This document shows, in pieces, positions 8,406 to 18,554 of a stretch of DNA of 64,000 nucleotides; position 1 is the stretch's first letter; each line of letters opens with the position of its first letter. The position numbers and the translations under genes are program-made. Source of the stretch: Parabacteroides distasonis (GTDB lineage: Bacteria; Bacteroidota; Bacteroidia; Bacteroidales; Tannerellaceae). A model generated the notes under the pieces. That model saw only the letters and a list, made by a program, of their open reading frames with translations, searched no databases and had not been told where the DNA came from. Location of the stretch: NCBI GenBank assembly GCA_021531775.1, contig JAFBIU010000022.1:1-64000 (forward strand), written 5' to 3'.

Positions 8406-9917
8406 CTATGCACCCAATGCCGTTTTAATGGCGGTGCGAATTGTTTGAGCATCCTCCCGGTTCTCTTTCAGAATCGAGAGAATGAGGTTCAGATAACTCT
8501 CTTTGTTGTTGATGCCGCAAAGGCTGCAGAGGCGACACTGCGGAAGCATCCCTTTCTGGTTATACACCCTTAGGATATTGTTATAGTCTTCTTTTTGGAT
8601 ATAGACCGAAAATTCCCCCTTTAGGGTCTCATAAATCGTTTGTACATGAATCTGGGTCTGGATGGAAGCCACGTGCTCGGTCAGTTGGCCGACCGATGTG
8701 ATTTTCCGATCCACCGCTGTCTCTAAACGTTTGCGAACCCAGTGGCGTGCATGGAGCAACACCTGAGCTTCCAGATCCTTTTCAAACAGCCGGATGACAT
8801 TCGCTTTTACCTCATTGAAGATCGCTTCCGGATCCTTCATCAACCGCTTGGCCACGGTCTTGATCACCTCCTCGAGCATGAGCAGGTTTTCTACTTCTGC
8901 CACATCCGGCACGAAGATCTGTTGGCGACGCAGGTAATTGATTTCCTCCTGTGTTCTCCGATCTCGATCGACAATACCACGGCTGTCCAACATGTGAAAA
9001 TCCTTCAGTTCGCTGAACGCTTTGGTCGTTTCAATGACCTTTTGGCATCCACCTACCGGTTTCACTTTGTAATCGGGGAAAATGAGCGGATAGAGACGAC
9101 AGTCGATGCTGTTGGTATCTGTCCCTTCAATGAACAGAATTGGTTTCCGGCTACCCAGTACATCCAAATAGACCTCTTCGGGAAACCGGTCGTTACTCTT
9201 GATCAGCTCATAGTCCCAAACATGGGCATCGAAGTCATAATTCTTGATCCAGATACGCTTGCTGTCTGCTCGCGAAGCTGCAAAGTCGATATCATGCGTG
9301 AGATAGACAAAGGTACAATCGGGTCGAAGTGCTTCCAATTCATCCCATAGCTGGTTTTTGATCGAATTGTGGAGCAATGTCTCCGGTTCTTCCACAACCA
9401 GGATCGCCTCTGGAACAGCACACAAGACCGTGCCTGTGAGATAGAAGACCAGTTTCTCACTGTCACTCATGCGACTGGCGGTATAGGATTGGCTCTCGGG
9501 ATAGATAGGGATCACTTCGATGAATCCCGATTTGCGTACCAATCGGCTATGCGGAAACATCTTTTCCCAGATCTCTTGAATCTGGTCGATTTTGGTACGG
9601 GGAGGAGCCAGCGTCACTTGCGTCTTGCAAGCCTCCTTGTATTCAACGGCAGCCTCGAACTCTTCTCGTTGCAATTGCCGGATGAGTTGTTCGTAAGCTG
9701 TCTGTTGGGGTAGGAACGGGGATTCCTGTTGGTTGCAGAACAGGCCATGGATACCCGAAACCAGTTGTCCCTGTTCCGGGTAACGGGCCACAATATCTTT
9801 ACCAAAGGTACTTTTGCCAGTTCCATTGGCTCCAATTACAACCAATATCCTTGTATGGATGGAAATAGACTGTTGCTGTTCTCTTTTATTGGGAAGTATC
9901 AGTTCCATAATATACAA
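8406..9917 (-). CDS. ABC/AAA-type ATPase fused to DUF4435-like TOPRIM domain
   Basis: 503 aa in two parts. The ATPase shows Walker A GANGTGKS (29-36), a signature-like SDSEK (151-155), Walker B VVEEPE (174-179) and the H-loop His208 in LTHD. From about residue 256 a TOPRIM-like domain follows: Glu264 in LFIEG and the acidic pair in GIVDRDRR (314-321). The C-terminus has a small Cys cluster (C461, C464, C467). The combination recalls OLD nucleases and the AriA/AriB pair of the PARIS anti-phage system, here in one chain. Its gene lies 18 bases after the DnaJ/TerB gene. ATG at codon 4 is an alternative start. A defence role is inference; a housekeeping role is possible. Confidence 0.75.
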   Translation of the reverse strand: MYIMELILPNKREQQQSISIHTRILVVIGANGTGKSTFGKDIVARYPEQGQLVSGIHGLFCNQQESPFLPQQTAYEQLIRQLQREEFEAAVEYKEACKTQVTLAPPRTKIDQIQEIWEKMFPHSRLVRKSGFIEVIPIYPESQSYTASRMSDSEKLVFYLTGTVLCAVPEAILVVEEPETLLHNSIKNQLWDELEALRPDCTFVYLTHDIDFAASRADSKRIWIKNYDFDAHVWDYELIKSNDRFPEEVYLDVLGSRKPILFIEGTDTNSIDCRLYPLIFPDYKVKPVGGCQKVIETTKAFSELKDFHMLDSRGIVDRDRRTQEEINYLRRQQIFVPDVAEVENLLMLEEVIKTVAKRLMKDPEAIFNEVKANVIRLFEKDLEAQVLLHARHWVRKRLETAVDRKITSVGQLTEHVASIQTQIHVQTIYETLKGEFSVYIQKEDYNNILRVYNQKGMLPQCRLCSLCGINNKESYLNLILSILKENREDAQTIRTAIKTALGA

Positions 9918-9935
9918 TGTATAGTTGGAAAGTAA

Positions 9936-10724
9936 TTATTTCATGCCGCGGGCTTTATAGATCCGTTCCTTAGCCTCATTGATCCGTTGGAATTTCTCGT
10001 TGGCAGCCTGACGAATGTCTTCACCCAAAGAGGCCACTTTGTCCGGATGGTGTTTGACGGCCATCCGGCGGTAGGCCGAACGAACCTCATCGTCGGTCGC
10101 ATTCGGATCCACTTCCAAGACTTTATAGGCATCCTCCAGCGAGTTGCCTTGCAAATTCAATAAGGAGTCGATTTCGTGCGAATTCAACCCCATGGCTTGT
10201 GTCACTTCACGCAACGCTTCAACTTCAGCCGTGCAGACCGTCCCGTCACATTTGGCAATCTCCACCAGGAAGGACAACAACTGCAAACGCTCTGCATAAC
10301 TCAAATTGGAGGCAATCTGCCGGCCACAGTCGATAACGGTACGTTTGAAAGCATAAGGCGAAGATTGATCCATCCGTTTCTGCTCTTCGAATAGCTTGAG
10401 CAGGATCTGTTCCCCTTGTCTGACGGCAATCTCACCGAAATTCCGACGAAGCATTTGCCGGACATACTCCATTTCGCTATGCATGACACGTCCGTCAGCC
10501 CGAATGATGTAGGACGCCATGACCAACATGGCAAAGAGAAAACTGTCCCGTTGTCCCATATCATGCGAGTTATATGCATCTTGCGTTGAATAGGGACCTT
10601 GACCATCTTGCACATATTTGTCTTTCTCGTCAAACATTGATCCGATGACGATACCGGCTAATGCTCCTAAAGGTCCTAACGTCATAAATCCGACGATGCC
10701 GCCAATCCATTTTCCTAAACTCAT
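9936..10724 (-). CDS. DjlA-like co-chaperone: TerB domain plus C-terminal J domain
   Basis: 262 aa. A glycine-rich hydrophobic N-terminus (residues 1-30, GGIVGFMTLGPLGALAG) may touch the membrane. A TerB-like helical domain follows (about 60-180, with IIRADGRVMHSE and AKCDGTVCTAE). A J domain ends the protein (about 195-262) with the DnaK-stimulating HPD motif in VKHHPDK. Architecture as in DjlA. It is first of a minus-strand run ending with the ATPase-TOPRIM and ArnT-like genes. Confidence 0.88.
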   Translation of the reverse strand: MSLGKWIGGIVGFMTLGPLGALAGIVIGSMFDEKDKYVQDGQGPYSTQDAYNSHDMGQRDSFLFAMLVMASYIIRADGRVMHSEMEYVRQMLRRNFGEIAVRQGEQILLKLFEEQKRMDQSSPYAFKRTVIDCGRQIASNLSYAERLQLLSFLVEIAKCDGTVCTAEVEALREVTQAMGLNSHEIDSLLNLQGNSLEDAYKVLEVDPNATDDEVRSAYRRMAVKHHPDKVASLGEDIRQAANEKFQRINEAKERIYKARGMK

Positions 10725-10785
10725 ATTTTCTGTTTTTAATAGATACTGATTCTAAAATGAACAATTCTTACTTCATTTGGATGAA

Positions 10786-10793
10786 CAAATATA
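10786..10793 (-). promoter_or_regulatory. -7 element for the djlA-like gene (TATATTTG on minus strand)
   Basis: CAAATATA on the plus strand reads TATATTTG on the minus strand, 62 bases before the start at 10724. Confidence 0.5.
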
Positions 10794-10866
10794 AAAAGAT
10801 AATTTTTACCCATCTCTTTTTAAACCGATTTTTCTGCTCATTTTAATTTTGATTCAGAAAAAAGAG

Positions 10867-10874
10867 TAACTTTG
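10867..10874 (+). promoter_or_regulatory. -7 element of the V-ATPase operon (TAACTTTG)
   Basis: TAACTTTG 87 bases before the first V-ATPase gene. TTTG occurs at 10848-10851 with a shorter than usual spacing of 15. The leader between is about 80 bases. Confidence 0.55.
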
Positions 10875-10960
10875 GGGCGGTTGACAGATATTCTATTCGG
10901 TTTTGAGTGCCGAAGGAGGCAGCCATGAAGGTGACATAATAATAAAAATAAGATAGAAGC

Positions 10961-11551
10961 ATGAATACAAAAATTCAGGAACTGACCGACAAAATCTATC
11001 GCGAAGGCGTAGAGAAGGGTAATGAAGAGGCCGGACGCATCATTGCCGAGGCCCAAAGTCAGAAACAATCGATGATCAGCGAGGCAGAGGCGGAAGCAAA
11101 ACGCATTATCGCCGAGGCAGAAAAGCAGGCTTCTGAATTGAAGAAGAATACAGAAGCAGAATTGAAGTTGTTCGCTGCTCAGTCGGTGGAAGCACTGAAG
11201 AGTGAAGTGGCCAATCTGATCACGGGAGATGTGGTGTCTGCCAATGTCAAGGCTGCCATGGCCGACAAGGCATTCATGCAGCAGGTGATTTTAACCTTGG
11301 CCAAATCCTGGGCAAGCCAGGAGGCCTTGACGATCCAGAGCAGCGAAGCCGATGCATTGGCCCGCTATTTTGAATCCAATGCCAAGGCACTGTTGAACCA
11401 AGGTGTCAAGATCGAGAAAGTGGCTGGCAAGTCCACTTCGTTTACCATATTACCGGCTGATGGCTCTTATAAAGTTACCTTTGGCGAGGAGGAATTCGTT
11501 GCTTTCTTTAAAGACTTCTTGCGCCCGCAATTAGTTGAAATGCTGTTCTGA
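10961..11551 (+). CDS. ntpE: V-type ATPase subunit E
   Basis: 196 aa with the long charged N-terminal helix of peripheral stalk subunit E (residues 1-70, repeated AEAE/EA-rich segments such as ISEAEAEAKRIIAEAEKQ) followed by a globular C-terminal half. It would link the catalytic head to subunit I at the membrane. First gene of a seven-gene operon, ending 1 base before the next start. Confidence 0.88.
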   Translation: MNTKIQELTDKIYREGVEKGNEEAGRIIAEAQSQKQSMISEAEAEAKRIIAEAEKQASELKKNTEAELKLFAAQSVEALKSEVANLITGDVVSANVKAAMADKAFMQQVILTLAKSWASQEALTIQSSEADALARYFESNAKALLNQGVKIEKVAGKSTSFTILPADGSYKVTFGEEEFVAFFKDFLRPQLVEMLF

Positions 11552-11552
11552 T

Positions 11553-12428
11553 ATGGCCAAGTATTATTATCTGATTGCCGGGTTACCTTCTCTTTCGTTG
11601 GAAGATGCGAAACCGATTTATACGGTAGAACGCTTCCGGACGGAATTGGAGGGGATGCTCTCCAAGGGCGACCAACGGTTGATCGATCTCTTCTTCTTGC
11701 AGTATGACAATGCGAACTTGCTGCGTTACTGTCAGGATCCGGAAGCTAAACTGGATGTACGGGGCAAGCTGACGGCCGATGATTTTGCTGCCGTCTATCA
11801 AGCTTTGAAAGAGGAGGAGAAGGTACCGAAAATAGCGGGTATGCCCTCGTATATGGTGGATTTCCTGCGGATGCGCTGGGAAGAGGAGAGCCGTGAAAAG
11901 GCAGAACGTAAGATGATTCCGTGGGAGGATCGCTTGGCTGCCTATTATTATGCGTTTGCGATGCGGTGTGGAAATCGGTTCGTGGCTGACTGGTATGAAC
12001 TGAATCTGAACATCCGTAACCTGCTGACTGCTTTCACCTGCCGGAAACATGGTCTGGAACGATCCAATTATATCGTAGGAGATAATGAGGTTGCCCAGCA
12101 GTTGCGTACCTCCAATGCCCGCGATTTCAATGTGGGCGATTTGATGGAACTGTTTGCCGACCTGCAGCGGGTAGCTGAGGAGAGCGATCTGTTGACCCGT
12201 GAGAAGAAGGTGGATATGCTCAAATGGCAGTGGTTAGCGGATCAGACCTTTTTCAAGACGTTCGATATCGAAAGTGTGTTTGCATACCTGTTGCAGATCG
12301 AGATGACCGAACGTTGGACTACGTTGGACAAAACTACGGGCGAGCAGACATTCCGTTCGATAGTAGGTGCCATGAAGAAGGGTAGTGAAAATGCGTTGGA
12401 TGAATTTAAAAGAAACAATAATAGATAA
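11553..12428 (+). CDS. DUF2764 protein of the V-ATPase operon (probable stator/central stalk component)
   Basis: 291 aa from ATG 11553. The frame is open 6 codons earlier but that would overlap ntpE, and MAKYYYLIAGLPSLSLED is the typical DUF2764 N-terminus. DUF2764 genes occupy the second position of V-ATPase operons in Bacteroidetes, and similar operons occur in spirochaetes and chlamydiae. No standard subunit C or F gene is present here, so it may replace subunit C, the connector between head and membrane ring. That is inference from position; no enzymatic motif is visible. Confidence 0.85.
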   Translation: MAKYYYLIAGLPSLSLEDAKPIYTVERFRTELEGMLSKGDQRLIDLFFLQYDNANLLRYCQDPEAKLDVRGKLTADDFAAVYQALKEEEKVPKIAGMPSYMVDFLRMRWEEESREKAERKMIPWEDRLAAYYYAFAMRCGNRFVADWYELNLNIRNLLTAFTCRKHGLERSNYIVGDNEVAQQLRTSNARDFNVGDLMELFADLQRVAEESDLLTREKKVDMLKWQWLADQTFFKTFDIESVFAYLLQIEMTERWTTLDKTTGEQTFRSIVGAMKKGSENALDEFKRNNNR

Positions 12429-12430
12429 AT

Positions 12431-14188
12431 ATGGCTACGAAAGGAATTGTAAGGGGAATTGTTTCCAACTTGGTCACCGTCGAGGTGGATGGGCCAGTTT
12501 CCCAAAATGAAATCTGTTACATCTCTGTCGGCGGAGTCAAGCTGATGTCAGAAGTAATTAAGGTAATCGGTAAGAATGCCTTTGTGCAGGTGTTCGAGAG
12601 TACCCGTGGAATGCGTGTAGGCGATGAGGCTGAGTTCCAGGGACACATGTTGGAAGTGACATTGGGTCCGGGTATGTTGTCGCGCAATTACGATGGTCTG
12701 CAGAATGACTTGGATAAGATGGAGGGTGTGTTCCTGAAACGTGGTGAATATACATTCCCCTTGGATAAGGAGAAAAAATGGGCTTTCAAGCCTTTGGCTC
12801 AGGCAGGTGATTCTGTGATGGCCGGTGATTGGTTGGGTGAAGTGGATGAGAACTACCAGCCGCATAAGATCATGGTGCCTTTTACCTGCAAGGGTCGTTA
12901 TACGGTCAAGTCGGTTGTGCCAGCTGGTGATTATACCATTTTGGATACCATGGCGGTACTGACCGATGAGGCTGGTGCGGAACTGAAGGTGACCATGGTA
13001 CAGAAGTGGCCGGTGAAGCGTGCCATCACTTGTTACCGTGAAAAGCCGCGTCCTTTCCGTCTGTTGGAAACGGGTGTACGTACCATCGATACGATGAACC
13101 CGATTGTTGAGGGTGGTACCGGATTTATCCCGGGACCGTTCGGTACGGGTAAGACCGTTCTTCAGCATGCCATCTCCAAGCAGGCAGATGCTGATATCGT
13201 GATCATTGCTGCCTGTGGTGAACGTGCCAATGAGGTTGTGGAGGTGTTCACGGAATTCCCGGAACTGGTCGATCCGCATACAGGACGTAAGTTGATGGAG
13301 CGTACCATCATCATTGCCAATACCTCTAACATGCCGGTAGCTGCTCGTGAGGCCTCTGTATATACAGCAATGACCATTGCCGAATATTACCGGAGCATGG
13401 GACTGAAGGTGTTGTTGATGGCTGACTCAACTTCTCGTTGGGCGCAGGCTTTGCGTGAGATGTCTAACCGTTTGGAGGAGTTGCCTGGACCGGATGCCTT
13501 CCCGATGGACTTGTCTGCGATTGTGGCCAACTTCTATGCTCGTGCTGGATTCGTGCATCTGCATAATGGAGCAACAGGTTCGGTTACCTTTATCGGTACC
13601 GTATCACCGGCGGGTGGTAACTTGAAAGAGCCTGTGACAGAGAACACCAAAAAGGTTGCCCGTTGTTTCTATGCCTTGGAGCAGGAGCGTGCCGACCGTA
13701 AGCGTTATCCGGCTGTGAACCCGATCGACAGTTACTCCAAATACCTGGAGTATCCGGAGTTTCAGGAATACATCGCCCAGCATGTGTCACCCAGTTGGAT
13801 TGAGAAGGTCAATGAGATGAAGACCCGTATGTTGCGCGGTAAGGAGATCGCTGAACAGATCAACATCTTGGGTGATGATGGTGTGCCCGTCGAGTATCAC
13901 GTGACCTTCTGGAAGTCTGAGTTGATCGACTTTGTGATTCTGCAACAGGATGCCTTCGATGCCATTGATGCCGTTACGCCTTTGGAACGTCAGGAATACA
14001 TGTTGGACAAGGTGGTGAACATTTGTCGCTCGGAGTTCAAGTTTGATGCCTTCTTGGATGTCATGGAGTATTTCAAGAGGATGATCAATCTCTTCAAGCA
14101 GATGAACTATTCAGAATATAAGAGTGATGCATTCAATAAGTTTGATGCCGAACTGGATCAGCTGGTGCAGGAACGGATCGAACAATGA
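12431..14188 (+). CDS. ntpA: V-type ATPase catalytic subunit A
   Basis: 585 aa, the size of V/A-type A subunits. P-loop GPFGTGKT near residue 235, preceded by the GTGFIPGP linker, the 'non-homologous' insertion region in the first third, DSTSRWAQALREMSNR downstream and LPGPDAFPMDL typical of A subunits. It hydrolyses or makes ATP as part of the A3B3 head. Starts 2 bases after the DUF2764 stop. Confidence 0.97.
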   Translation: MATKGIVRGIVSNLVTVEVDGPVSQNEICYISVGGVKLMSEVIKVIGKNAFVQVFESTRGMRVGDEAEFQGHMLEVTLGPGMLSRNYDGLQNDLDKMEGVFLKRGEYTFPLDKEKKWAFKPLAQAGDSVMAGDWLGEVDENYQPHKIMVPFTCKGRYTVKSVVPAGDYTILDTMAVLTDEAGAELKVTMVQKWPVKRAITCYREKPRPFRLLETGVRTIDTMNPIVEGGTGFIPGPFGTGKTVLQHAISKQADADIVIIAACGERANEVVEVFTEFPELVDPHTGRKLMERTIIIANTSNMPVAAREASVYTAMTIAEYYRSMGLKVLLMADSTSRWAQALREMSNRLEELPGPDAFPMDLSAIVANFYARAGFVHLHNGATGSVTFIGTVSPAGGNLKEPVTENTKKVARCFYALEQERADRKRYPAVNPIDSYSKYLEYPEFQEYIAQHVSPSWIEKVNEMKTRMLRGKEIAEQINILGDDGVPVEYHVTFWKSELIDFVILQQDAFDAIDAVTPLERQEYMLDKVVNICRSEFKFDAFLDVMEYFKRMINLFKQMNYSEYKSDAFNKFDAELDQLVQERIEQ

Positions 14189-14212
14189 TAACAGTCAACG
14201 ATATAAGAGATT

Positions 14213-15532
14213 ATGGCAACAAAAGCATTTCAGAAAATATATACGAAGATTACCCAGATCACGAAGGCTACCTGTTCGTTAAAGGCTTCGGGAGTGGGAA
14301 ATGAAGAGTTAGCCTCTGTCGATGGCAAATTGGCCCAGGTGGTGAAGATTGTCGGTGACGAGGTGACGTTGCAGGTGTTCTCCGGTACGGAGGGTATCCG
14401 CACGAATGCCGAAGTGGTGTTCATGGGAAAGGCACCTACGTTGAAGGTAGGCGACCAGTTGGCCGGCCGTTTCTTCAATGCCTACGGTGACCCGATCGAT
14501 GGAGGTCCTGTACCCGAAGGTAAAGAGGTGGAAATTGGTGGTCCCTCGGTGAATCCGGTCCGCCGTCAGCAGCCCTCTGAGTTGATCGCTACCGGTATTG
14601 CCGGTATCGACTTGAACAATACCTTGGTGACTGGTCAGAAGATCCCCTTCTTTGCCGATCCAGACCAGCCGTTTAACCAGGTGATGGCGATGGTGGCTTT
14701 GCGAGCTCAATCCGATAAGATCATTTTGGGAGGTATGGGTATGACCAACGATGACTACCTCTTCTTTAAGAATACCTTCAGCAATGCCGGAGCATTGGAC
14801 CGTATCGTCAGCTTTATCAATACGACAGAGGACCCCTCTGTGGAGCGTATCCTGATTCCGGATATGGCCCTTTGTGCAGCTGAATACTTTGCCGTTCAGA
14901 AGAATGAGAAGGTGTTGGTGTTGTTGACCGACATGACCAACTATGCGGATGCCTTGGCCATCGTATCGAACCGTATGGACCAGATTCCTTCGAAGGACTC
15001 CATGCCGGGTTCGTTGTATTCGGATTTGGCCAAGATTTACGAGAAGGCCGTACAGTTCCCGACAGGCGGATCCATCACGATCATTGCCGTGACGACTCTG
15101 TCTGGTGGTGACATTACCCATGCCGTACCAGATAATACTGGTTACATCACCGAGGGTCAGCTCTATTTGCGTCGTGACAGTGATGTGGGTAAGGTAATCG
15201 TCGATCCGTTCCGCAGTTTGTCTCGTTTGAAACAGTTGGTTACGGGCAAGAAGACGCGTGAAGACCATCCGCAGGTGATGAATGCTGCCGTACGTCTGTA
15301 TGCCGATGCTGCCAATGCCAAGACCAAATTGGAGAATGGTTTCGACTTGACCGATTACGACAATCGAGCCCTCTCGTTTGCGAAGGACTACTCATCCAAG
15401 TTGTTGGCTATCGATGTGAATCTGGATACGACCGAGATGTTGGATGTGGCTTGGGGATTGTTTGCCAAGTATTTCAAACCGGCTGAGGTGAACATCAAGC
15501 AGGTATTGGTGGATAAGTATTGGAAATCATAA
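14213..15532 (+). CDS. ntpB: V-type ATPase subunit B
   Basis: 439 aa nucleotide-binding but non-catalytic partner of subunit A. The true P-loop is missing as expected; GGMGMTNDDYLFF replaces it near residue 178. SNRMDQIPSKDSMPGSLYSDLAKIYE and LSRLKQL are typical B-subunit stretches. Located 24 bases after ntpA. Confidence 0.96.
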   Translation: MATKAFQKIYTKITQITKATCSLKASGVGNEELASVDGKLAQVVKIVGDEVTLQVFSGTEGIRTNAEVVFMGKAPTLKVGDQLAGRFFNAYGDPIDGGPVPEGKEVEIGGPSVNPVRRQQPSELIATGIAGIDLNNTLVTGQKIPFFADPDQPFNQVMAMVALRAQSDKIILGGMGMTNDDYLFFKNTFSNAGALDRIVSFINTTEDPSVERILIPDMALCAAEYFAVQKNEKVLVLLTDMTNYADALAIVSNRMDQIPSKDSMPGSLYSDLAKIYEKAVQFPTGGSITIIAVTTLSGGDITHAVPDNTGYITEGQLYLRRDSDVGKVIVDPFRSLSRLKQLVTGKKTREDHPQVMNAAVRLYADAANAKTKLENGFDLTDYDNRALSFAKDYSSKLLAIDVNLDTTEMLDVAWGLFAKYFKPAEVNIKQVLVDKYWKS

Positions 15533-15544
15533 CAAGTACTGTGT

Positions 15545-16165
15545 ATGGCAATCAAGTTTCAATATAATAAGACCTCGCTTCAGCAATTGGAAAAGCAGCT
15601 GAAGATGCGCGAGCGTTCGCTTCCTACCATCAAGAGTAAGGAGAGTGCGTTGCGTATCGAAGTGAAGCGCACCAAAGATGAGGTGAGAGCATTGGAACTT
15701 CAGCTTGAGCAGGAGATACAGAGCTACGATACGATGATGGCGTTGTGGAATGAGTTTCGTCCCGAACTGATTCAGGTGAAGGATGTGACGCTCTCTTCCA
15801 AAAAGATTGCCGGTGTCATGGTCCCGTTGCTGGAGGATATCCAGTTCGAGATCGGATATTACAGTATCTTCACGGCTCCGGCCTGGTACACCGATGGTAT
15901 CGCGTTGTTGAAGCAACTGGCACGTACAGGTATCGAGGCCGAGTTCTCAAGCATGAAACTGGAGTTATTGGAGCATGCCCGGAAAAAGACAACACAAAAG
16001 GTGAACCTGTTTGAGAAGGTCCAGATTCCGGGATATAAGGATGCGATCCGCAAAGTGAAACGATTTATGGAGGATGAGGAATCACTCTCTAAATCTTCGC
16101 AAAAGATCATGCGTGCCAATCAGGAAAAACGGAAAGCGAAAGAAGAAATGGAGGCAAGCGTATGA
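15545..16165 (+). CDS. ntpD: V-type ATPase subunit D
   Basis: 206 aa, mostly two long charged helices at both ends as in the central rotor shaft subunit D. The N-terminal KFQYNKTSLQQLEKQLKMRE and C-terminal Lys/Glu-rich helix would form the antiparallel coiled coil inside the A3B3 head. Its last codons overlap the ntpI start (ATGA). Confidence 0.92.
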   Translation: MAIKFQYNKTSLQQLEKQLKMRERSLPTIKSKESALRIEVKRTKDEVRALELQLEQEIQSYDTMMALWNEFRPELIQVKDVTLSSKKIAGVMVPLLEDIQFEIGYYSIFTAPAWYTDGIALLKQLARTGIEAEFSSMKLELLEHARKKTTQKVNLFEKVQIPGYKDAIRKVKRFMEDEESLSKSSQKIMRANQEKRKAKEEMEASV

Positions 16166-18009
16166 TAGCAAAAATGAATAAACTCTCCTTCCTGATTTAT
16201 CATAAGGAGTATGCGTCATTCTTGGAACAGTTGCGCGAATTGGGGGTAGTTCATGTGGAACTGAAGCAACAGGGTGAGATGGATGAATCCCTGCAGGCTC
16301 TGCTCCATCGTCAAGCTACCTATAAGACGCTGTTCAAGGAGATGACGATCTGGGCTGCTTCGGCTCCCGCATCGGAGAACGCTCCCTCAACCGATGATAT
16401 GGCTCGGACGATGCAGCTGTATGAGACGGCTCAACACGAGCTGCAACAGTTGCAACAACAGCTTCCTGCCTTGGAGAAGGAGATCGCCCAAATGGAAGTT
16501 TGGGGCGAATTCGATTGGAACCAAGTAGCTGCTGTCGAGGCGAATGGCTGGAAGATGCAATTCTTCTGTTGCCCGGAGAAGGCCTTCGACGAGTCGTGGG
16601 TGGATACGTTCCATGCCCTGGTAATCGAGGTTCGGGCTGGCCAATGTTATTTCGTGACGGTGAATTGTGAACCGGTCGAGATCGAGGCTGAAGTGGTGCG
16701 GTTGCCGCAACAGTCTCTGTCGGCTTTAACGGCTGCACGCCAACAGTTGTTGGATCGTATCGAAGCGCAGAAAAAGCAGTTGGCCCAATGCTGTGCTTCG
16801 CATCTTGCTGTGGTGGAGTCGGCTTTGCTCGATGCACAAAGCGAGATCGATCTGTTGCAAGTGAAGTTGGGCGGTGAGTCGATGGCTGATGGATCCCTGG
16901 TTCTGTTGGAGGGCTGGGTACCGGTAGAAAACGAAGCAGCTGTACGGGCTATGCTGGAATCAAGTGGTGTCTATTATGAGATTCGTCCGGCCGAAAAGGA
17001 GGACAATGCGCCGATCAAATTGCAGAACAATGCCGTGACCCGTCTCTTTGAGGTGTTGACCAAGATGTATGGTATGCCGGATTATGGCGAGTTTGACCCG
17101 ACACCGTTGCTGGCTCCCTTCTATGCACTCTTCTTTGGTCTGTGTGTGGGTGATGCAGGTTATGGCTTGCTGTTGGTTGTCTTGGGTCTTTATCTGAAGA
17201 CGAAGGTGTCCAAGTCGATGGCAGGTATGATGAATCTGTTGATCACGTTGGGTGCTGCCACTACGGTCGTAGGCGCATTGGTTGGTACCTTCTTTGGTGT
17301 AGAACTGGTGAAACTGGACTTGCCAGAGTGGTTGAAACAATGCATGATTGTGGGTAAGTTTGGCGAGACGGCCTACGACAAGACCATGGTCTTTGCGTTG
17401 GTAGTCGGTATGTTCCATATTTGCTTTGCCATGGTGGTCAAGGCGGTTTGTTCGACTGTCCGTTATGGCTTCAAGAACTCGTTGTCAGCCTGGGGTTGGT
17501 TGTTGCTGGTCGGTGGATCGGTGACCGTGGCTACCTTGAACTACTTGGAGGTGATCTCCATGGATGCGTCCAAGATGGCGTTCATGATCATTGGAGGTGT
17601 TTCGGCCATTGGCATCTATTTGCTCAACAACCTTCGTCGGAATATCCTGGTCAATGTAGGAGCCGGGTTATGGGATACCTATAACATGGCGACCGGTTTG
17701 ATGGGCGACCTGCTTTCCTACCTGCGTCTTTACGCATTGGGCTTGGCTGGCGGTATGCTGGGAGGCGTGTTCAATACGTTGGGTATGCAGTTGCGCGACA
17801 GCATGAGCGACCTGTTGTGGGGTATCCCCGGCTGGATCTGCTTTGGTCTGATTTTTGTATTTGGTCACGGATTGAACATTGCGCTCTCCTGTCTGAGCGG
17901 TTATGTACACTCCATTCGTTTGACCTTTGTCGAATATTTTAAGAATTCAGGATATGATGGTCGAGGTGTTGCCTATAAGCCCTTCTCCTCAGTCCGCGAA
18001 AAAGAATAA
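16162..18009 (+). CDS. ntpI: V-type ATPase subunit I (membrane stator, a-subunit)
   Basis: 615 aa. The cytosolic N-terminal half (about 1-310) contains helical, Gln/Glu-rich segments. The C-terminal half has about seven membrane helices. The helix with LSYLRLYALGLAGG near residue 523 carries the conserved arginine that faces the c-ring carboxylate during ion transfer. Overlaps ntpD by 4 bases. Confidence 0.94.
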   Translation: MIAKMNKLSFLIYHKEYASFLEQLRELGVVHVELKQQGEMDESLQALLHRQATYKTLFKEMTIWAASAPASENAPSTDDMARTMQLYETAQHELQQLQQQLPALEKEIAQMEVWGEFDWNQVAAVEANGWKMQFFCCPEKAFDESWVDTFHALVIEVRAGQCYFVTVNCEPVEIEAEVVRLPQQSLSALTAARQQLLDRIEAQKKQLAQCCASHLAVVESALLDAQSEIDLLQVKLGGESMADGSLVLLEGWVPVENEAAVRAMLESSGVYYEIRPAEKEDNAPIKLQNNAVTRLFEVLTKMYGMPDYGEFDPTPLLAPFYALFFGLCVGDAGYGLLLVVLGLYLKTKVSKSMAGMMNLLITLGAATTVVGALVGTFFGVELVKLDLPEWLKQCMIVGKFGETAYDKTMVFALVVGMFHICFAMVVKAVCSTVRYGFKNSLSAWGWLLLVGGSVTVATLNYLEVISMDASKMAFMIIGGVSAIGIYLLNNLRRNILVNVGAGLWDTYNMATGLMGDLLSYLRLYALGLAGGMLGGVFNTLGMQLRDSMSDLLWGIPGWICFGLIFVFGHGLNIALSCLSGYVHSIRLTFVEYFKNSGYDGRGVAYKPFSSVREKE

Positions 18010-18028
18010 TTTCAAAGCAATTTAATAA

Positions 18029-18472
<444 letters not shown>

Positions 18473-18500
18473 GATCATTGAAACTTCTTTTATAACCTTA

Positions 18501-18529
18501 CGGGTGTGTCATGTATCGTGGCACACCCG
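18501..18529 (+). terminator. hairpin after the V-ATPase operon (weak terminator)
   Basis: CGGGTGTGT and GCACACCCG form a 9-bp stem 28 bases after ntpK. No U-tract follows, so it may only slow RNA polymerase or protect the 3' end. Confidence 0.4.
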
Positions 18530-18554
18530 ATTATCAATTCAAAAAAGCACAACT

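Noticed and set aside
12548-13279. Long minus-strand open frame inside the V-ATPase A subunit gene
   Set aside because: Shadow of ntpA in the opposite strand: His/Arg/Leu-rich translation without domains. Similar shadows in guaA, ntpB and the S9 peptidase were left out for the same reason.
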